A DNA stretch of 55,398 bases, taken from a virus. The stretch covers positions 1-55,398 of IMG/VR virus record IMGVR_UViG_3300027741_000080. One strand, 5' to 3'. Shown piece after piece: positions 42,094 to 49,835 of the stretch. Both the position numbers and the translations under genes were made by a program. Numbering within the stretch: the stretch's first letter is position 1; every line of letters starts with the position of its first letter. The notes beneath the pieces are model-generated. The model ran no database searches and was not told the DNA's origin. It was given only the letters and a program-made list of their open reading frames with translations.

Positions 42094-42372
42094 ATGTCAG
42101 AAACACCAGAAGAGCAAGTTCTTAAGGTTAGCGCTGGGTCTAACCCACAATCTGTGGCTGCAGCCATTGCCCACAGTATTTATGAAAATCACACTTGTAA
42201 ACTTCGTGCCGTAGGCGCTGGAGCCGTAAATCAAGCTGTTAAGGCAATTGCTATTGCCCGTGGATATACAGCACCAAGAGGTTTAGACCTAAAGTGCATC
42301 CCAGGTTTTGCCAGTATTGAGTCCCATGATGGCACTATTTCAGCCATTGTTTTTGTAATTACTTCAGACTGA
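42094..42372 (+). CDS. SpoVS-family protein
   Basis: This 92-residue protein is one full SpoVS domain: VLKVSAGSNPQSVAAAIAHS, then LRAVGAGAVNQAVKAIAIAR and LDLKCIPGFASI with a final strand. In Bacillus and others SpoVS is a small nucleic-acid-binding regulator of cell development; its biochemistry in phages is unknown. It stands in its own short transcript between an inverted-repeat promoter and an unrelated small gene. GAGG serves as ribosome site. Confidence 0.85.
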   Translation: MSETPEEQVLKVSAGSNPQSVAAAIAHSIYENHTCKLRAVGAGAVNQAVKAIAIARGYTAPRGLDLKCIPGFASIESHDGTISAIVFVITSD

Positions 42373-42435
42373 CAATACAAGGTTTCGTATCTAAACTTGA
42401 ATAAGGAATTCCTATTCAACTCTAAAGAGGTTTTA

Positions 42436-42753
42436 ATGGCTAAAACTTTAGCTCCTATGCCTGGTTCAGCACCAAGCAGCGCTACCCCTGTAAATGCTTC
42501 CGCGGCTCCTTCAAAAAATACCAAAGGTATGCCTCGTAAAAACACCGCTTCAGGTGACCCGTACGCACAGCCAATTGGCATTCGCAGATATGCTCCAAGA
42601 GAACGTGGTGGAGCAACTTATGGTGTACAGGTTGGCTTTGAAGCACACGTTGCTCCAGAAGCTGGTCCTACATTAGCTAATGGCAGATTGTTCAGTGCAG
42701 CAACAAATCGCAGCGCTCCTAATTTCCTTGCAGGAATGTCTGACCACGCTTAA
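42436..42753 (+). CDS. Small Ala/Pro-rich protein of unknown function
   Basis: This protein is 105 residues from the ATG with AGAGG upstream; a TTG start 39 bases earlier is possible. The first 50 residues are disordered (Ala, Pro, Ser, Lys), followed by a compact segment IGIRRYAPRERGGATYGVQV and TLANGRLFSAATNR. No motif is recognised. A strong terminator follows. Confidence 0.5.
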   Translation: MAKTLAPMPGSAPSSATPVNASAAPSKNTKGMPRKNTASGDPYAQPIGIRRYAPRERGGATYGVQVGFEAHVAPEAGPTLANGRLFSAATNRSAPNFLAGMSDHA

Positions 42754-42789
42754 ATACACTTCCATGCACTATGGCGGACTTTAGACAAG

Positions 42790-42815
42790 CCCCGACTAAA
42801 TTTAGTCGGGGTTTT
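42790..42815 (+). terminator. Strong intrinsic terminator
   Basis: CCCCGACTAAA and TTTAGTCGGGG form a perfect 22-base palindrome followed by TTTT. It ends the spoVS transcript. Confidence 0.85.
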
Positions 42816-42842
42816 GTCGTTTCTAAAACTTGTGGTATGTTA

Positions 42843-42851
42843 TGCTAAAGA
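42843..42851 (+). promoter_or_regulatory. Extended -10 promoter (TGC-TAAAGA)
   Basis: TGCTAAAGA lies about 25 bases before the next start and belongs to the TGCTA set. It follows a terminator, as expected for a new transcript. Confidence 0.4.
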
Positions 42852-42876
42852 ATCAAACATACGACAAGGAGACGTT

Positions 42877-43116
42877 ATGCTTATTGATATTATTAATAAA
42901 CACCTAAACGCTGCAGACTCTAAATGTTCATTTGGAGCGTGGTTAGCGCAGCAAGGAAAAGCAGAACAAGACGGGTTTGAACTTCTTATGAAAAAGAAAC
43001 CCGTAAATGTTGCTAGTATTTATCGTTCTTTAACTATTGAAGTAGAAGACTTACCTTTTAAATCCACTACATTTAAGTCGCATATGCGAGGAGACTGCAA
43101 ATGTCAAACAAATTAA
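42877..43116 (+). CDS. Small conserved phage protein of unknown function
   Basis: This protein is 79 residues from the ATG with AAGGAG upstream; the longer in-frame start at 42814 overlaps the terminator and promoter and is rejected. It has three amphipathic helices (DIINKHLNAADSKCSFGAWL, ASIYRSLTIEVEDLP) and a C-terminus HMRGDCKCQ. I recall this helical pattern in small uncharacterised proteins of actinophages. It overlaps the phosphatase gene by 16 bases. A DNA-binding or regulatory role is possible. Confidence 0.55.
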   Translation: MLIDIINKHLNAADSKCSFGAWLAQQGKAEQDGFELLMKKKPVNVASIYRSLTIEVEDLPFKSTTFKSHMRGDCKCQTN

Positions 43117-44129
43117 CTTTTTTAGAAATTATACAAGCTGCCTTACTTGAACCAGAAATTGGAGAATCAACAAATTTAACGCAAGCCACTCTTGCTACAT
43201 TACCTAAAACAACTAAAGCAAAAGTAAAAAAGAAACCAACTGGTTGGAAATTAGCCGTTGTTCTTCCAGACGCACAAATTGGATTTCGCCGTTATGAAGA
43301 CGGAACTTTAGACCCATTTCACGATGTCCATGCTATTGATATTGCTATGCAAGTGCTTGCTATGGCTGAAGAAGAGCATGGCGTAGATATGGTTATTAAC
43401 TTGGGAGATACTATTGACCTTCCAATGTTTGGTAAGTATGCCCAAGAAAATTCTTTTTACAACACTATTAACGAAACATTGACAGCAGGACACTCTTTCC
43501 TAGCATCTCAACGTGCATTAGCCCCTCATTCTCGTGTTATTTTTATTGAGGGTAATCACGATTGCCGTATTAATAAATACATGAACTTTCAAGCTATGGC
43601 GGCTTCCCGTATGAAGCAAGTAGGTTCAGAGGATGCAGTAAATAGCCTTCAACACTTACTTCGTTTTGAAGATTTACGGGTAGAAATGATTGATGGATAC
43701 CCAGCAGACAAGTTTTATATTAATGACCGTTTAATTGCTCGTCACGGTACAAAAGCTAATTCTAATGGGGCTACTGCTACGCGTTATTTAAATGCTAATC
43801 ATTTGGAAAGCGTTATTTACGGTCACAGCCATCGCCAAGAACTTATGTACAAAACTCATGACACCCGCAAGGGAATGGTTCAAAATGTGGCATACAGCCC
43901 AGGAAGCTTATGTCGTGTAGACGGTGCAGTTCCATCTGTGGCTGGCGGTATCAAAGCAGATGAACGTCCTGTAGAACAGTATGAAAATTGGCAACAGGGT
44001 GTAGGTTTATTGTGGTACAAAGAAGCAGGCGACTTTAGTGGAGCCAACGATTTTACTATTGAAAACATTCACATCATGGATGGTTGGGCTGTTTATGCTG
44101 GTAATGAGTTTAGGTCAACAATTAAGTAA
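43101..44129 (+). CDS. Calcineurin-like metallophosphatase
   Basis: This 342-residue protein has the metallophosphatase blocks in order: D57-x-Q59 where most members have DxH, GDTID at residues 102-106, GNHD at 151-154, His215 in ARHGTKAN, and GHSH at 241-244. The first His being Gln is a notable change and may alter metal binding. It could act on nucleotides, RNA ends or protein phosphates. Phage relatives are often tied to DNA repair, but the substrate is unknown here. Confidence 0.85.
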   Translation: MSNKLTFLEIIQAALLEPEIGESTNLTQATLATLPKTTKAKVKKKPTGWKLAVVLPDAQIGFRRYEDGTLDPFHDVHAIDIAMQVLAMAEEEHGVDMVINLGDTIDLPMFGKYAQENSFYNTINETLTAGHSFLASQRALAPHSRVIFIEGNHDCRINKYMNFQAMAASRMKQVGSEDAVNSLQHLLRFEDLRVEMIDGYPADKFYINDRLIARHGTKANSNGATATRYLNANHLESVIYGHSHRQELMYKTHDTRKGMVQNVAYSPGSLCRVDGAVPSVAGGIKADERPVEQYENWQQGVGLLWYKEAGDFSGANDFTIENIHIMDGWAVYAGNEFRSTIK

Positions 44130-44137
44130 TACGCCTG

Positions 44138-44143
44138 TAAAAT
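44138..44143 (+). promoter_or_regulatory. -10 (TAAAAT) of a leaderless promoter
   Basis: TAAAAT ends six bases before the next ATG, so the transcript should start at the start codon. A weak TCAACA lies 17 bases upstream. The -10 sits right after the phosphatase stop. Confidence 0.45.
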
Positions 44144-44149
44144 TGGGAT

Positions 44150-44689
44150 ATGCCTCAAGCCCATCAAAATATCCAAAACTTAGGCGCCAACGGTTTATAC
44201 GGCACTAATACCACCTATGGTGGTGGCGGTGTGCCAGTTGCTCGTGGTGACCTAGATTTTCTGCGTCTTGGAGTGGGCCGTGTACCATCTGCAGAGTACC
44301 CCGATGGCTATTTAGGGACTATTCGTTCCCGTCGTGATGACCGAGGCCGACCTTCTAGTACTTCAGACACAGTTCTGAACCAAATGAAGGTTCGCCTTGG
44401 TCAACGCGGTTATCAGCGTGGCGTTCATCGTGGTGAACGTATTGACCCAAGTGATTATTATTATCCAACTGAGTTGTCCCCTGAGCGTGGTATTAAACGC
44501 CAGATGAAAGCCAAGTTTGACGGTAATACTTGGATGACAACACGTTATGTAGAAAATCAAACACTAGTTCCAGCACCACATTTACCAAATGACGGTAAAG
44601 CTGGTCCTAATGTACGTAGTGATTCTCCATACAATGTAAACGAAAAGCGTGTTTCTCAGCTGTCAAATATGCGTCCAAGCTGGAGATAA
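44150..44689 (+). CDS. Unknown Arg/Gly-rich protein
   Basis: This 179-residue basic protein has a Gly/Asn-rich start, a central stretch VGRVPSAEYPDGYLGTIRSR, then a tyrosine-rich segment (DPSDYYYPTELSPERGI) and a polar end. No signal peptide or helix. I do not know the family. It starts the accessory operon running to about 48 kb and has the -10 element directly before it instead of a ribosome site. Confidence 0.55.
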   Translation: MPQAHQNIQNLGANGLYGTNTTYGGGGVPVARGDLDFLRLGVGRVPSAEYPDGYLGTIRSRRDDRGRPSSTSDTVLNQMKVRLGQRGYQRGVHRGERIDPSDYYYPTELSPERGIKRQMKAKFDGNTWMTTRYVENQTLVPAPHLPNDGKAGPNVRSDSPYNVNEKRVSQLSNMRPSWR

Positions 44690-44691
44690 TC

Positions 44692-45573
44692 ATGGGTAAA
44701 TTTAAAACGCAAATTAAAATTGGTGGAAACTCAAAAACTAGAGGCAAAGGTCCTATGGACAAGCCTATTGTTTCTACTTCTCGCCCCGCAGATACTTGTG
44801 CAGAAGGTTGTCTATTTAAAGGTTTAGGTATTGACCATAAGCCTAGCGAAGGCGGAACCTCATGCTATGCGGTTAACAAGCCTGGTGGCGGTCCTAACTT
44901 ATTCCAAATTGCAGAGAATAAAGGCGAAAGCGATACTGCTCGGGCTTTTAAAATTCTTGCACGTAATACTCCTGCCGAAGCAACGGTTCGTCATCTTGAA
45001 GCAGGGGACATTAAAACTCCTGAAGAGGGCGATGATTACATTGAGCAGGCTAATAAGTTCCATGCTGACATGCCTAAGACTAAAGGTTACGGGTTTACCC
45101 ATAACCACCCTAATCTTGACCCAAATTCAGTAGAAGGTTGGATGTTACGTGCATCTACTGAAACTCGCGATCAGGCTGAGGCTGCCTCTGCTAAGGGTTG
45201 GAATACAGTCATTGAGTCCCCAGCAAATGACATGTTGTCCTCACGAGGCGAGCGTATTGCAGGAAAACCTGTTCGTCAATGCCCTGCTCAAACTCATCCA
45301 GAAAAAGTTGGGTGTGCTAACTGCAGCATGTGCCGTAATGAAAACGTCGTAGTTGAGTTTCAAATTCATGGCACAAGCAACAAAATTAATGAGCAACGTA
45401 TTAGGGATGTCCGCCATGCAGAGCGTGACAGCACAGTAGACCTAGGAATGCCGTCTATGCCTGCACGACAATCAGTTACAGCATCACCTAGCCCAGACGG
45501 TGACTCAACTGATGTGGATAAGCCTTCACGTAACAGTGGGTTTATTACAGGATTTTCAGGAAGGAATATTTAA
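44692..45573 (+). CDS. Cysteine-bearing phage protein, Gp88-like pattern
   Basis: This 293-residue protein has an early DTCAEGCLFKG (two Cys), GGTSCYAVNKPGG, a His/Glu core (TVRHLEAGD, then KGYGFTHNHPNL), and a late zinc-like set (RQCPAQTHPEKVGCANCSMC). It resembles, at pattern level, the phage/plasmid Gp88-type proteins with a CYA motif, an RH/GD segment and a C-terminal Cys cluster, whose function is unknown. The C-terminus includes MPARQSVTASPS, sharing PARQS..TA with the zinc-ribbon gene at 37.8 kb. It overlaps the next gene by one base. Confidence 0.5.
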   Translation: MGKFKTQIKIGGNSKTRGKGPMDKPIVSTSRPADTCAEGCLFKGLGIDHKPSEGGTSCYAVNKPGGGPNLFQIAENKGESDTARAFKILARNTPAEATVRHLEAGDIKTPEEGDDYIEQANKFHADMPKTKGYGFTHNHPNLDPNSVEGWMLRASTETRDQAEAASAKGWNTVIESPANDMLSSRGERIAGKPVRQCPAQTHPEKVGCANCSMCRNENVVVEFQIHGTSNKINEQRIRDVRHAERDSTVDLGMPSMPARQSVTASPSPDGDSTDVDKPSRNSGFITGFSGRNI

Positions 45574-45920
45574 TGCCAAATTTAACAAATGGCGTATATT
45601 CCAATCGTCCTTGGATTGCCCCACCAGAAGCTGCGTATCCTCCACAAGCTTATATTGGCCCTTTTGCTAGTAATCAAGAGCAGAATCTAAGCCAGGCTAT
45701 GGCAGTATTGACTATGTCAAGTGAAGATATTCAACAATACGTACGTCCCAATCTTCCACAGATTCAGCTATTCCCACCAAGGTTTGGGTACGAAGACCAT
45801 GAATACAGTATTGATGACATGGTTAACCTTAATGTTCCTGTTACTGAGCGGGTTGACACCCCTAACCCAGCAACACAGGCCGAAAGTTCATCCCGCAACA
45901 CGTTAGGATATGGTATTTAA
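45573..45920 (+). CDS. Unknown small protein of the accessory operon
   Basis: This 115-residue protein has a Pro/Tyr-rich opening (RPWIAPPEAAYPPQAYIGPF), a helix (SQAMAVLTMSSEDIQQYVRP), and acid/Ser-rich end finishing NTLGYGI. No motif is recognised. TAATG overlaps couple it on both sides. Possibly virion-associated, by composition only. Confidence 0.5.
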   Translation: MPNLTNGVYSNRPWIAPPEAAYPPQAYIGPFASNQEQNLSQAMAVLTMSSEDIQQYVRPNLPQIQLFPPRFGYEDHEYSIDDMVNLNVPVTERVDTPNPATQAESSSRNTLGYGI

Positions 45921-46516
45921 TGAGTACCCCAGACTGGAAAAAAAATAATTACGACCTTAGTATTAATGTTCCTCAATCTAACATTGATACGCTTAACTCA
46001 AACCAAACGTTTGAGGGTAACGTAGCCCATTACAAAAAATCTGGCCTTGACCCAGTAAGTCGTGAGGCTATGAACCGTTTTTACGGAGTAGACCGTGTTA
46101 AAGGTGTCTTTGGTGACGCAACACCTACTACTATGACACCTGGACGTGGTGGTGACCCAGACAGTCCAAATAACCGAGAAAACAGAGCAGACGAGCCTGA
46201 AAGTCAACGACCAAACGCTCGCGAAGATCGCGGTCCTACAGTTCCCCAAGACCGTGGGCCAAATCCAAACCGTGTTCCACCAGTGCGTGGCATTACCCCG
46301 TACGTGCCTCCAGCAGTTGGTCCAGCAGTGTTACCTCCTCCACCAACAGTGCGTGTTCCACCTACAGCAAGTATAACTCCAGGACCAACTACCCCAGCAC
46401 CTACGCCTAGCGCTACTTCTCGTTTTCCAGGAGTTAACATACCTACTAAACCATTAAATACTCCAGCACCTAACGCAAATACGCGCGAAAATCGCGTTAC
46501 ATCACTAATGGCTTAA
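45920..46516 (+). CDS. Proline-rich disordered protein with RENR repeats
   Basis: This 198-residue protein has a compact first 60 residues (NVAHYKKSGLDPVSREAMNR, then FYGVDRVKG), then a long disordered region with repeated N/RENR-type units (NNRENR, NAREDR, TRENR) and a Pro-rich stretch (AVLPPPPTVRVPPTAS). This composition is often found in linkers between domains or in virion interior proteins. Function unknown. Confidence 0.5.
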   Translation: MSTPDWKKNNYDLSINVPQSNIDTLNSNQTFEGNVAHYKKSGLDPVSREAMNRFYGVDRVKGVFGDATPTTMTPGRGGDPDSPNNRENRADEPESQRPNAREDRGPTVPQDRGPNPNRVPPVRGITPYVPPAVGPAVLPPPPTVRVPPTASITPGPTTPAPTPSATSRFPGVNIPTKPLNTPAPNANTRENRVTSLMA

Positions 46517-46517
46517 C

Positions 46518-46751
46518 ATGGCAATTGACCCAGGTTTAATGACAGATTCTACAGGTAGCGGCATGGCTGGTGGTACAGATGTTGGCGTATTTACCCAAGA
46601 AAGATTGAAAAATACGTACTACAATAATAGTAAGCCTTGTATTGAGTGCGGTCTTAATTTAGACCCGTACCATGCATTGCATAATCAATATTGTGCAAAT
46701 TGTAGTAATCGCAAGTTTTACAAACACGTAAAGAACGGAATGGTGTCCTAA
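46518..46751 (+). CDS. Small treble-clef zinc protein
   Basis: This 77-residue protein has a disordered first half and then CIECGLNLDPYHALHNQYCA with NCSNRKF, giving two CxxC pairs 15 residues apart, a zinc-knuckle pattern. Overlaps by one base with the next start. Function unknown. Confidence 0.5.
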   Translation: MAIDPGLMTDSTGSGMAGGTDVGVFTQERLKNTYYNNSKPCIECGLNLDPYHALHNQYCANCSNRKFYKHVKNGMVS

Positions 46752-46957
46752 TGACCGTACCATATCGCCGCTCGCCTAATGCAGAGCTAAATGAAGGATC
46801 AACCGATGGAAAATACCGAAAGCGTCGCCCAAATACAACAGTCGCTGCTGGCATGGGTGACCAGTCTGTTGTAGCCAACCGCGCTGGTTTGCATCCATAC
46901 ATGAATTACGGATTTATTAACTCTGAAGACCCACAAAAGGTTAACCCAGGTAAATAA
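46751..46957 (+). CDS. Small basic protein of unknown function
   Basis: This 68-residue protein has an Arg/Asn-rich start (VPYRRSPNAELNEGSTDGKY) and a hydrophobic middle segment GMGDQSVVANRAGLHPYMNY. The coupled start and stop positions support translation. No family recognised. Confidence 0.45.
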   Translation: MTVPYRRSPNAELNEGSTDGKYRKRRPNTTVAAGMGDQSVVANRAGLHPYMNYGFINSEDPQKVNPGK

Positions 46958-46959
46958 AA

Positions 46960-48039
46960 ATGGGTAGTAGAAAACTATCCCGCACACTTAGGGATTCTCG
47001 CGAAGCCTGGGATAGCGCAGGATCAACGTATGATGATCCTGATGTTGGTGCGCAATGGTCACACCGTAAAGACTCTGAAACAGGCGCTATGGTGTATTAC
47101 ACACCACAAGGTAAAAAGTATGTTCCAGAGAATCCAGCTCGTGAAAGAACTGTAACAGCTAATCCTACCCCTGTTGTTGGTCCTGATAGGCCAGCTTCTA
47201 GAGCATCTGTATCTGGTGACCCTAAAATAACTACCCCAAAACCTCGTGCAGAAGCATCTCAACTTGTAGAGACTATTGAAAGCGTAGACCCTCAAGCAGG
47301 AATGAGCCATCTTGAAAGACATAAAGCTCGTACAGCAGAAATTGCGCAAAAAAACGCAGAAAGACTTGCTAGAGAACAAAAAATTACAGGTGCACCATCT
47401 GAAAAATCTAAACCTAAAAAAATGGTTACCAAAGAACTTAAATTTAAAGGAACTGGTCCAGATGACCCAGAAGCAGGTACATTTGTAAGTGATATGGACA
47501 TACCTGACCCAGAGCCAGAGCGTACTAGAACTGCTACTGTTAATGAACCAACCAAAGGTAGAGCAAAATTTAAACCTTCCAAAGCTGAATCAACTCAAAA
47601 AGCAGCTCTTGAAAAGGGTAGTGCATCCGATTACTGGTTAAGTACTATTGGTAAAGAAAGTAAACCAAAAGAAGCATCAGAAACAACTGGACGAACAACT
47701 ACTGGTCCTCAACGTAAATATGATGTAGCTCCACAAGGTGCTGTTAGTGACTTAGGTGTAAAAAACGAAGCTGGCAAAGACGTTGGTGGTTTTTGCATTA
47801 ATTGTGACAAGCCTATTCCAGGTGTTCAAGCAGCAACTCCTGTAGGACAACGTAGGAGTTCAACAGGACATATGATTGCAGTATTTGCTGAATCAAATAA
47901 AGGACATGACAGGGGTATATTTAAACCGCGTGATGACACTTTATGTGCAGAATGTACTCCTATGAGCCAAACAGTAACAGCAGAAGGCGCAAATAAACTG
48001 GCTGAAAAGTTTAACGTCTCCCGCACCACAAGAGGATAA
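46960..48039 (+). CDS. Large charged protein with C-terminal zinc-type Cys pairs
   Basis: This 359-residue protein is charged and low-complexity over most of its length (basic/acidic alternation, Thr-Ala linkers). It opens with a helical segment (KLSRTLRDSREAWDSAGSTY) and has a compact end: GGFCINCDKPIPG, then GHMIAVFAES and LCAECTPMS. Two CxxC pairs are separated by about 50 residues. Possibly an adapter that binds a partner at the end; unknown. Confidence 0.5.
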   Translation: MGSRKLSRTLRDSREAWDSAGSTYDDPDVGAQWSHRKDSETGAMVYYTPQGKKYVPENPARERTVTANPTPVVGPDRPASRASVSGDPKITTPKPRAEASQLVETIESVDPQAGMSHLERHKARTAEIAQKNAERLAREQKITGAPSEKSKPKKMVTKELKFKGTGPDDPEAGTFVSDMDIPDPEPERTRTATVNEPTKGRAKFKPSKAESTQKAALEKGSASDYWLSTIGKESKPKEASETTGRTTTGPQRKYDVAPQGAVSDLGVKNEAGKDVGGFCINCDKPIPGVQAATPVGQRRSSTGHMIAVFAESNKGHDRGIFKPRDDTLCAECTPMSQTVTAEGANKLAEKFNVSRTTRG

Positions 48040-48050
48040 TTAAACCTTTA

Positions 48051-48059
48051 TGCTAAAAT
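48051..48059 (+). promoter_or_regulatory. Extended -10 (TGC-TAAAAT) of a leaderless promoter
   Basis: TGCTAAAAT ends six bases before the next ATG. It matches both the TGCTA set and the fixed six-base spacing of the RHH and 44150 promoters. Confidence 0.5.
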
Positions 48060-48065
48060 AGTGTT

Positions 48066-48611
48066 ATGGACTTTAATAACGCTATAGATTTAGGTGCAAA
48101 AGTTAATCAAGACGAACCTATGATTCGTGTATTGGTATGTCGTAATTGCAAAACAATTGAAGAATTGCCAGATTATGATGGTGATCCAGCAACCGATACG
48201 TTGCTAAACATCCTAGTATCTAAGCATCAAAAGCCTGTTGAACACATTGGTATTCTTATGAAGTTTCCGTTTAAATATTGGGCTGTGCCAAAAATTCAAG
48301 CTGAAATTGTTAAACAGATTAAAGGTGGTTCTGAAGGCCTAGATGCCTTTCAAACTAATTTTTATGCCACTAAAAATCAATTTGCAGAAGACGCTATGTC
48401 TTGCTTTTCAGAACATTTGCGCCCAAAAGGACAGTGCCCAGACTATAAATCTGATAAAAAACTACTTAAACCTGATACTGACGCTGACCGTAAAGAGGCA
48501 GGTCTTGAAAAAGCGGGCAAAACTGGCCCTAAAGTCTATTTATGTGACTTTTGCCCAGTAAAATCCTTTAATATGCAGAAGTCTAACGCTGAGAAGGGGC
48601 TATATAAATAG
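48066..48611 (+). CDS. Unknown phage protein with Cys pairs
   Basis: This 181-residue protein has an early Cys pair VLVCRNCKTIEELPDYDGDP, helices around KYWAVPKIQAEIVKQIKGGS, then QCPDYKSDKK and a late LCDFCPVKSF. I recall this two-ended zinc pattern from actinophage proteins with no known role. Helical regions suggest a partner-binding protein. Transcription probably starts at its first codon. Confidence 0.55.
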   Translation: MDFNNAIDLGAKVNQDEPMIRVLVCRNCKTIEELPDYDGDPATDTLLNILVSKHQKPVEHIGILMKFPFKYWAVPKIQAEIVKQIKGGSEGLDAFQTNFYATKNQFAEDAMSCFSEHLRPKGQCPDYKSDKKLLKPDTDADRKEAGLEKAGKTGPKVYLCDFCPVKSFNMQKSNAEKGLYK

Positions 48612-48665
48612 CCTTAAAGTAGTAGACTAGTAGTACACAATCCAAATTACAGGGGTGATTACCAC

Positions 48666-48869
48666 ATGTACATAGAACTAGTTTGCTCCTGCATGGCGTC
48701 AATTAGCGTTGAGCTTGATAAAGGTCGTGAAGATGCTGGTTGGTTACTTGTTGGTAGATTTTCTGCTGCACATGTAGTATGTGGATTAGTAAGCCCGCTT
48801 CTTGAGCAAAAAGAAAAGCCAACTAAAATATTTAACATTAATGCAAAACCAGAGCAGGATAGTCTGTGA
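48666..48869 (+). CDS. Small unknown protein before the nucleotidyltransferase
   Basis: This 67-residue protein has one Cys pair (LVCSCMAS), a helix and a hydrophobic segment SAAHVVCGLVSPLLEQKEK, starting from an ATG with AGGGGTG upstream. It overlaps the next GTG start by four bases. Nothing recognised; coupling suggests joint control with the neighbour. Confidence 0.45.
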   Translation: MYIELVCSCMASISVELDKGREDAGWLLVGRFSAAHVVCGLVSPLLEQKEKPTKIFNINAKPEQDSL

Positions 48870-49792
48870 ATTATTACGAGACACTTGCTAGCCAAGCCGA
48901 AGAAATTAATATTGAACCAGGCGAAACATCCTATTTCAGTGATTCTAAAAGTAATTTAGACCCACGAATATTTCGTGAAGGTGTGCTACTACCTTCAGTT
49001 CGTGACGCTATCCTTACATTGTTATATAACCATTTAGCCCTTGGTTACAATGAAGCGTCAGCATGGTTAAAGGTATATTTAGCAGGTTCAGGTGTTTCGT
49101 ATAATTGGGCTGCTCACAGAACTCCAGCCGATCTTGATTGCTTAGTATCTGTAGATTATCCACAATTTAGACAATCTAACCAAGAATACAAAGGTTGGTC
49201 TGATTCAGAGATTTCAGCAGAGATTAACCAAGGATTTAGAAACGAACTTCACCCCCGTACTAATAATTTTTTAGGCGAATACGAACTTACGTTTTATGTT
49301 AATACCAATTCGGACATTACTGCAATAAAACCATATGCAGCATATTCAGTTCTTGACAACTCGTGGGTAGTTCCACCTAGCGTTATGGAACCCCCAACTG
49401 ACCCAGAATGGTCATCAGCAATAGAGCGTGACAAAGTAAAAGCTGCTGAAATTGTTAATAGATATACAACAGCGCATAATCAAATCAAGAATGCAGCCAA
49501 TGATGCCATGCGAATCAATGCTGAAGCTGCGCTAGCTGTTGCAGTGCAACAAGGCTCGGCTATGTTTGAGGATATTCATACTTCACGAAATACAGCATTT
49601 AGCCCAGCAGGTCAAGGATTTGCGGATTTTTCAAATTACCGTTGGCAAGCAGGAAAACAAAGCGGGGTTGTTCCTGCATTAAAAGTTCTGCACGACATGT
49701 CAAGTGAAGCAGCCTCACGTTTTGCAACTACTACTTATGGTGTAGAGTTACCTGATACAAGCACACTTATTAGACGGGCTTATCGACCATAG
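48866..49792 (+). CDS. Nucleotidyltransferase-fold-like protein
   Basis: This 308-residue protein starts with GTG inside the previous gene's end. The segment YLAGSGVSYNWAAHRTPADL and D91 carry the nucleotidyltransferase pattern (Gly-Ser at 74-75, then D89-x-D91). Downstream is a strand-rich region (ELTFYVNTNSDITAIKPYAA) and a helical C-terminus. Nucleotidyltransferases join a nucleotide to an acceptor (protein, RNA or small molecule); the acceptor is unknown. Similar proteins occur in other actinophages from memory. The acceptor and activity need testing. Confidence 0.6.
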   Translation: MNYYETLASQAEEINIEPGETSYFSDSKSNLDPRIFREGVLLPSVRDAILTLLYNHLALGYNEASAWLKVYLAGSGVSYNWAAHRTPADLDCLVSVDYPQFRQSNQEYKGWSDSEISAEINQGFRNELHPRTNNFLGEYELTFYVNTNSDITAIKPYAAYSVLDNSWVVPPSVMEPPTDPEWSSAIERDKVKAAEIVNRYTTAHNQIKNAANDAMRINAEAALAVAVQQGSAMFEDIHTSRNTAFSPAGQGFADFSNYRWQAGKQSGVVPALKVLHDMSSEAASRFATTTYGVELPDTSTLIRRAYRP

Positions 49793-49835
49793 TGTGATAG
49801 GTTAGATCAACAACAGATACTACTTGGAGAACAAA

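Noticed and set aside
42231-42581. 116-residue minus-strand frame over the spoVS region
   Set aside because: It overlaps a clear SpoVS gene and has no signals.
42814-42876. Longer start for the 79-residue protein
   Set aside because: It would begin in the terminator and cross the promoter; the ATG at 42877 has AAGGAG.
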